From contig JAGRGB010000079.1 in assembly GCA_020445745.1 (NCBI GenBank), positions 1 through 64,000 on the forward strand: DNA of 64,000 nt, written 5' to 3'. The notes under the pieces are model-generated. The model was not told where the DNA came from, ran no database searches, and saw only the letters and a list, made by a program, of their open reading frames with translations. Below are positions 63,337 through 64,000 of this stretch, one piece after another (the stretch's first letter is position 1; every line of letters starts with the position of its first letter). This stretch comes from Rhodocyclaceae bacterium. GTDB taxonomy: Bacteria > Pseudomonadota > Gammaproteobacteria > Burkholderiales > Rhodocyclaceae. The translations under genes and the position numbers were made by a program.

Positions 63337-63705
63337 ATGCGCACGCTGGCCAAGATGTCCCTGCCCGAACTCAAGACCCTGTCTCGCCGCGTCGAGGCGG
63401 AACTCGCCGCGCGTACGGATTCCGACGACCTGCGCAAGCGGTTCGAGGCGATGGCCGCCAAACAGGGCTATCGCCTCGACGACGTGCTCGGCGAAGCCGT
63501 CGAAGCGGTCCCGGTCAGGAAGCGGTCCGGGCTCGCCGGCCGCAAGCTGCCACCCAAGTATGTTCATCCGTCGAACCGCAAGCTGGCCTGGAGCGGCCGT
63601 GGATCGACGCCCGCCTGGGTCAGGACCTGGGTTGAGCACGGCGGTAGCCTCGATGCCCTGGAGACGGCCGCCCAGAAGCTCGGAATGAAGCCCGTCGGCA
63701 CCTGA
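63337..63705 (+). CDS. H-NS family nucleoid protein
   Basis: 122 residues: N-terminal coiled-coil oligomerisation helix (about 5-50), linker, then the DNA-binding module PPKYVHPSNRKLAWSGRGSTPAWV (about 72-95), matching the KY..P....WSGRG..P.W core. It would silence AT-rich or foreign DNA. GGAGGAACA precedes the ATG. The C-terminus extends about 25 residues beyond the DNA-binding core (SLDALETAAQKLGMKP). Confidence 0.87.
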   Translation: MRTLAKMSLPELKTLSRRVEAELAARTDSDDLRKRFEAMAAKQGYRLDDVLGEAVEAVPVRKRSGLAGRKLPPKYVHPSNRKLAWSGRGSTPAWVRTWVEHGGSLDALETAAQKLGMKPVGT

Positions 63706-64000
63706 GGCATCCGCGCCGCGGCGCAGCCCGGTGCCGGGTCCGGGAAGGGTATCGTGGGGTCAGGTCTAGAATGGTTGTATTGCAGGCATTCGATACGCGA
63801 CTCCCGATACTCTTTGTCGCTCCGCAGACTCGCTATCGGCTGGCGCCCGACCTCTGCCGCCGGGACCGACGCCCGCTGAACTCCGGACGCAATTTCCGGC
63901 CGGGCAATCCCCTCCGACCTACGCGAGTGATCAGGCTTTCCCGGCGCGCCTGGACCCAACCTGAAGCGCCCTGCGGATTTCCGGTCGCCCTTAGCCGGCG
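63706..64000. other. 295-base window end, possible repeat boundary
   Basis: No supported gene. GGGGTCAGGTCT at about 63758 resembles sequences at the ends of REP-associated (IS200-like) transposase elements, but the partner and transposase are outside the window. Confidence 0.3.

Overview
The window is a gene-dense, high-GC chromosomal segment with no tRNA or rRNA seen. The gene set points to a Gram-negative betaproteobacterium, possibly near Rhodocyclales: a Cupriavidus-like PhaB and a phasin, an H-NS-like protein with a PxKYxxP..GRGxxP tail, a CreA/DUF2868/DUF3482 run, a complete pqqABCDE operon, many c-di-GMP and two-component proteins, and several outer-membrane barrels. The taxonomic placement is inference from familiar gene combinations, not from a marker gene.

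Layout. 1-8.9 kb: a truncated porin, a PqqU/YncD-like TonB receptor, a PAS hybrid kinase, an SPFH protein and two small secreted proteins, all on the minus strand. 9-12 kb: a candidate small RNA, an alpha/beta hydrolase with a lipoprotein-like leader but no normal start codon, and an autotransporter-type barrel. 12-18 kb: a caspase-like peptidase with Sel1 repeats and coiled coil, an ECF sigma factor, its anti-sigma partner and a second caspase-like peptidase, facing a solitary outer-membrane barrel. 18-26 kb: an OmpA-like protein, a 26-residue membrane peptide, a CBS/DUF294 protein with a DnaQ-type exonuclease, an amidoligase/glutamine-amidotransferase pair and a secreted Cache protein. Three short sRNA-like modules lie at 9.3, 20.1 and 23.0 kb.

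26-30 kb: a compact zinc operon (zur, an unknown 53-residue membrane protein, znuC, znuB, znuA), with short overlaps at most junctions, and a CDGSH iron-sulfur protein downstream. 30-40 kb: signalling. A LivJ-like lipoprotein is coupled to a dCache-HAMP-PAS-GAF-PAS-GGDEF-EAL protein, and an NCS1-type permease is fused to a hybrid histidine kinase and coupled to a LuxR-type regulator. 40-42 kb: phasin and acetoacetyl-CoA reductase (polyhydroxyalkanoate metabolism). 42-46 kb: a conserved GTPase/membrane protein run ending in a DUF364 protein. 46-54 kb: a DAHL-type sensor kinase, a double-receiver regulator and a di-heme peroxidase, followed by pqqEDCBA (minus strand) and a divergent proline-iminopeptidase-like hydrolase. 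54-64 kb: a 2OG-Fe(II) oxygenase, a TPR/OGT/methyltransferase fusion, a GST, a PuuE-like deacetylase with a double-GNAT protein, a VOC protein and an H-NS-like protein.

Themes. PQQ is made here (pqqABCDE) and may also be taken up (the PqqU-like receptor 50 kb away). The most system-like unknowns are the caspase/ECF-sigma/anti-sigma/caspase locus, the dispersed terminator-hairpin plus CU-rich sRNA modules, the ligand-binding protein plus c-di-GMP enzyme pair, and the permease-kinase fusion. Window edges truncate the porin on the left; nothing certain runs off the right edge.
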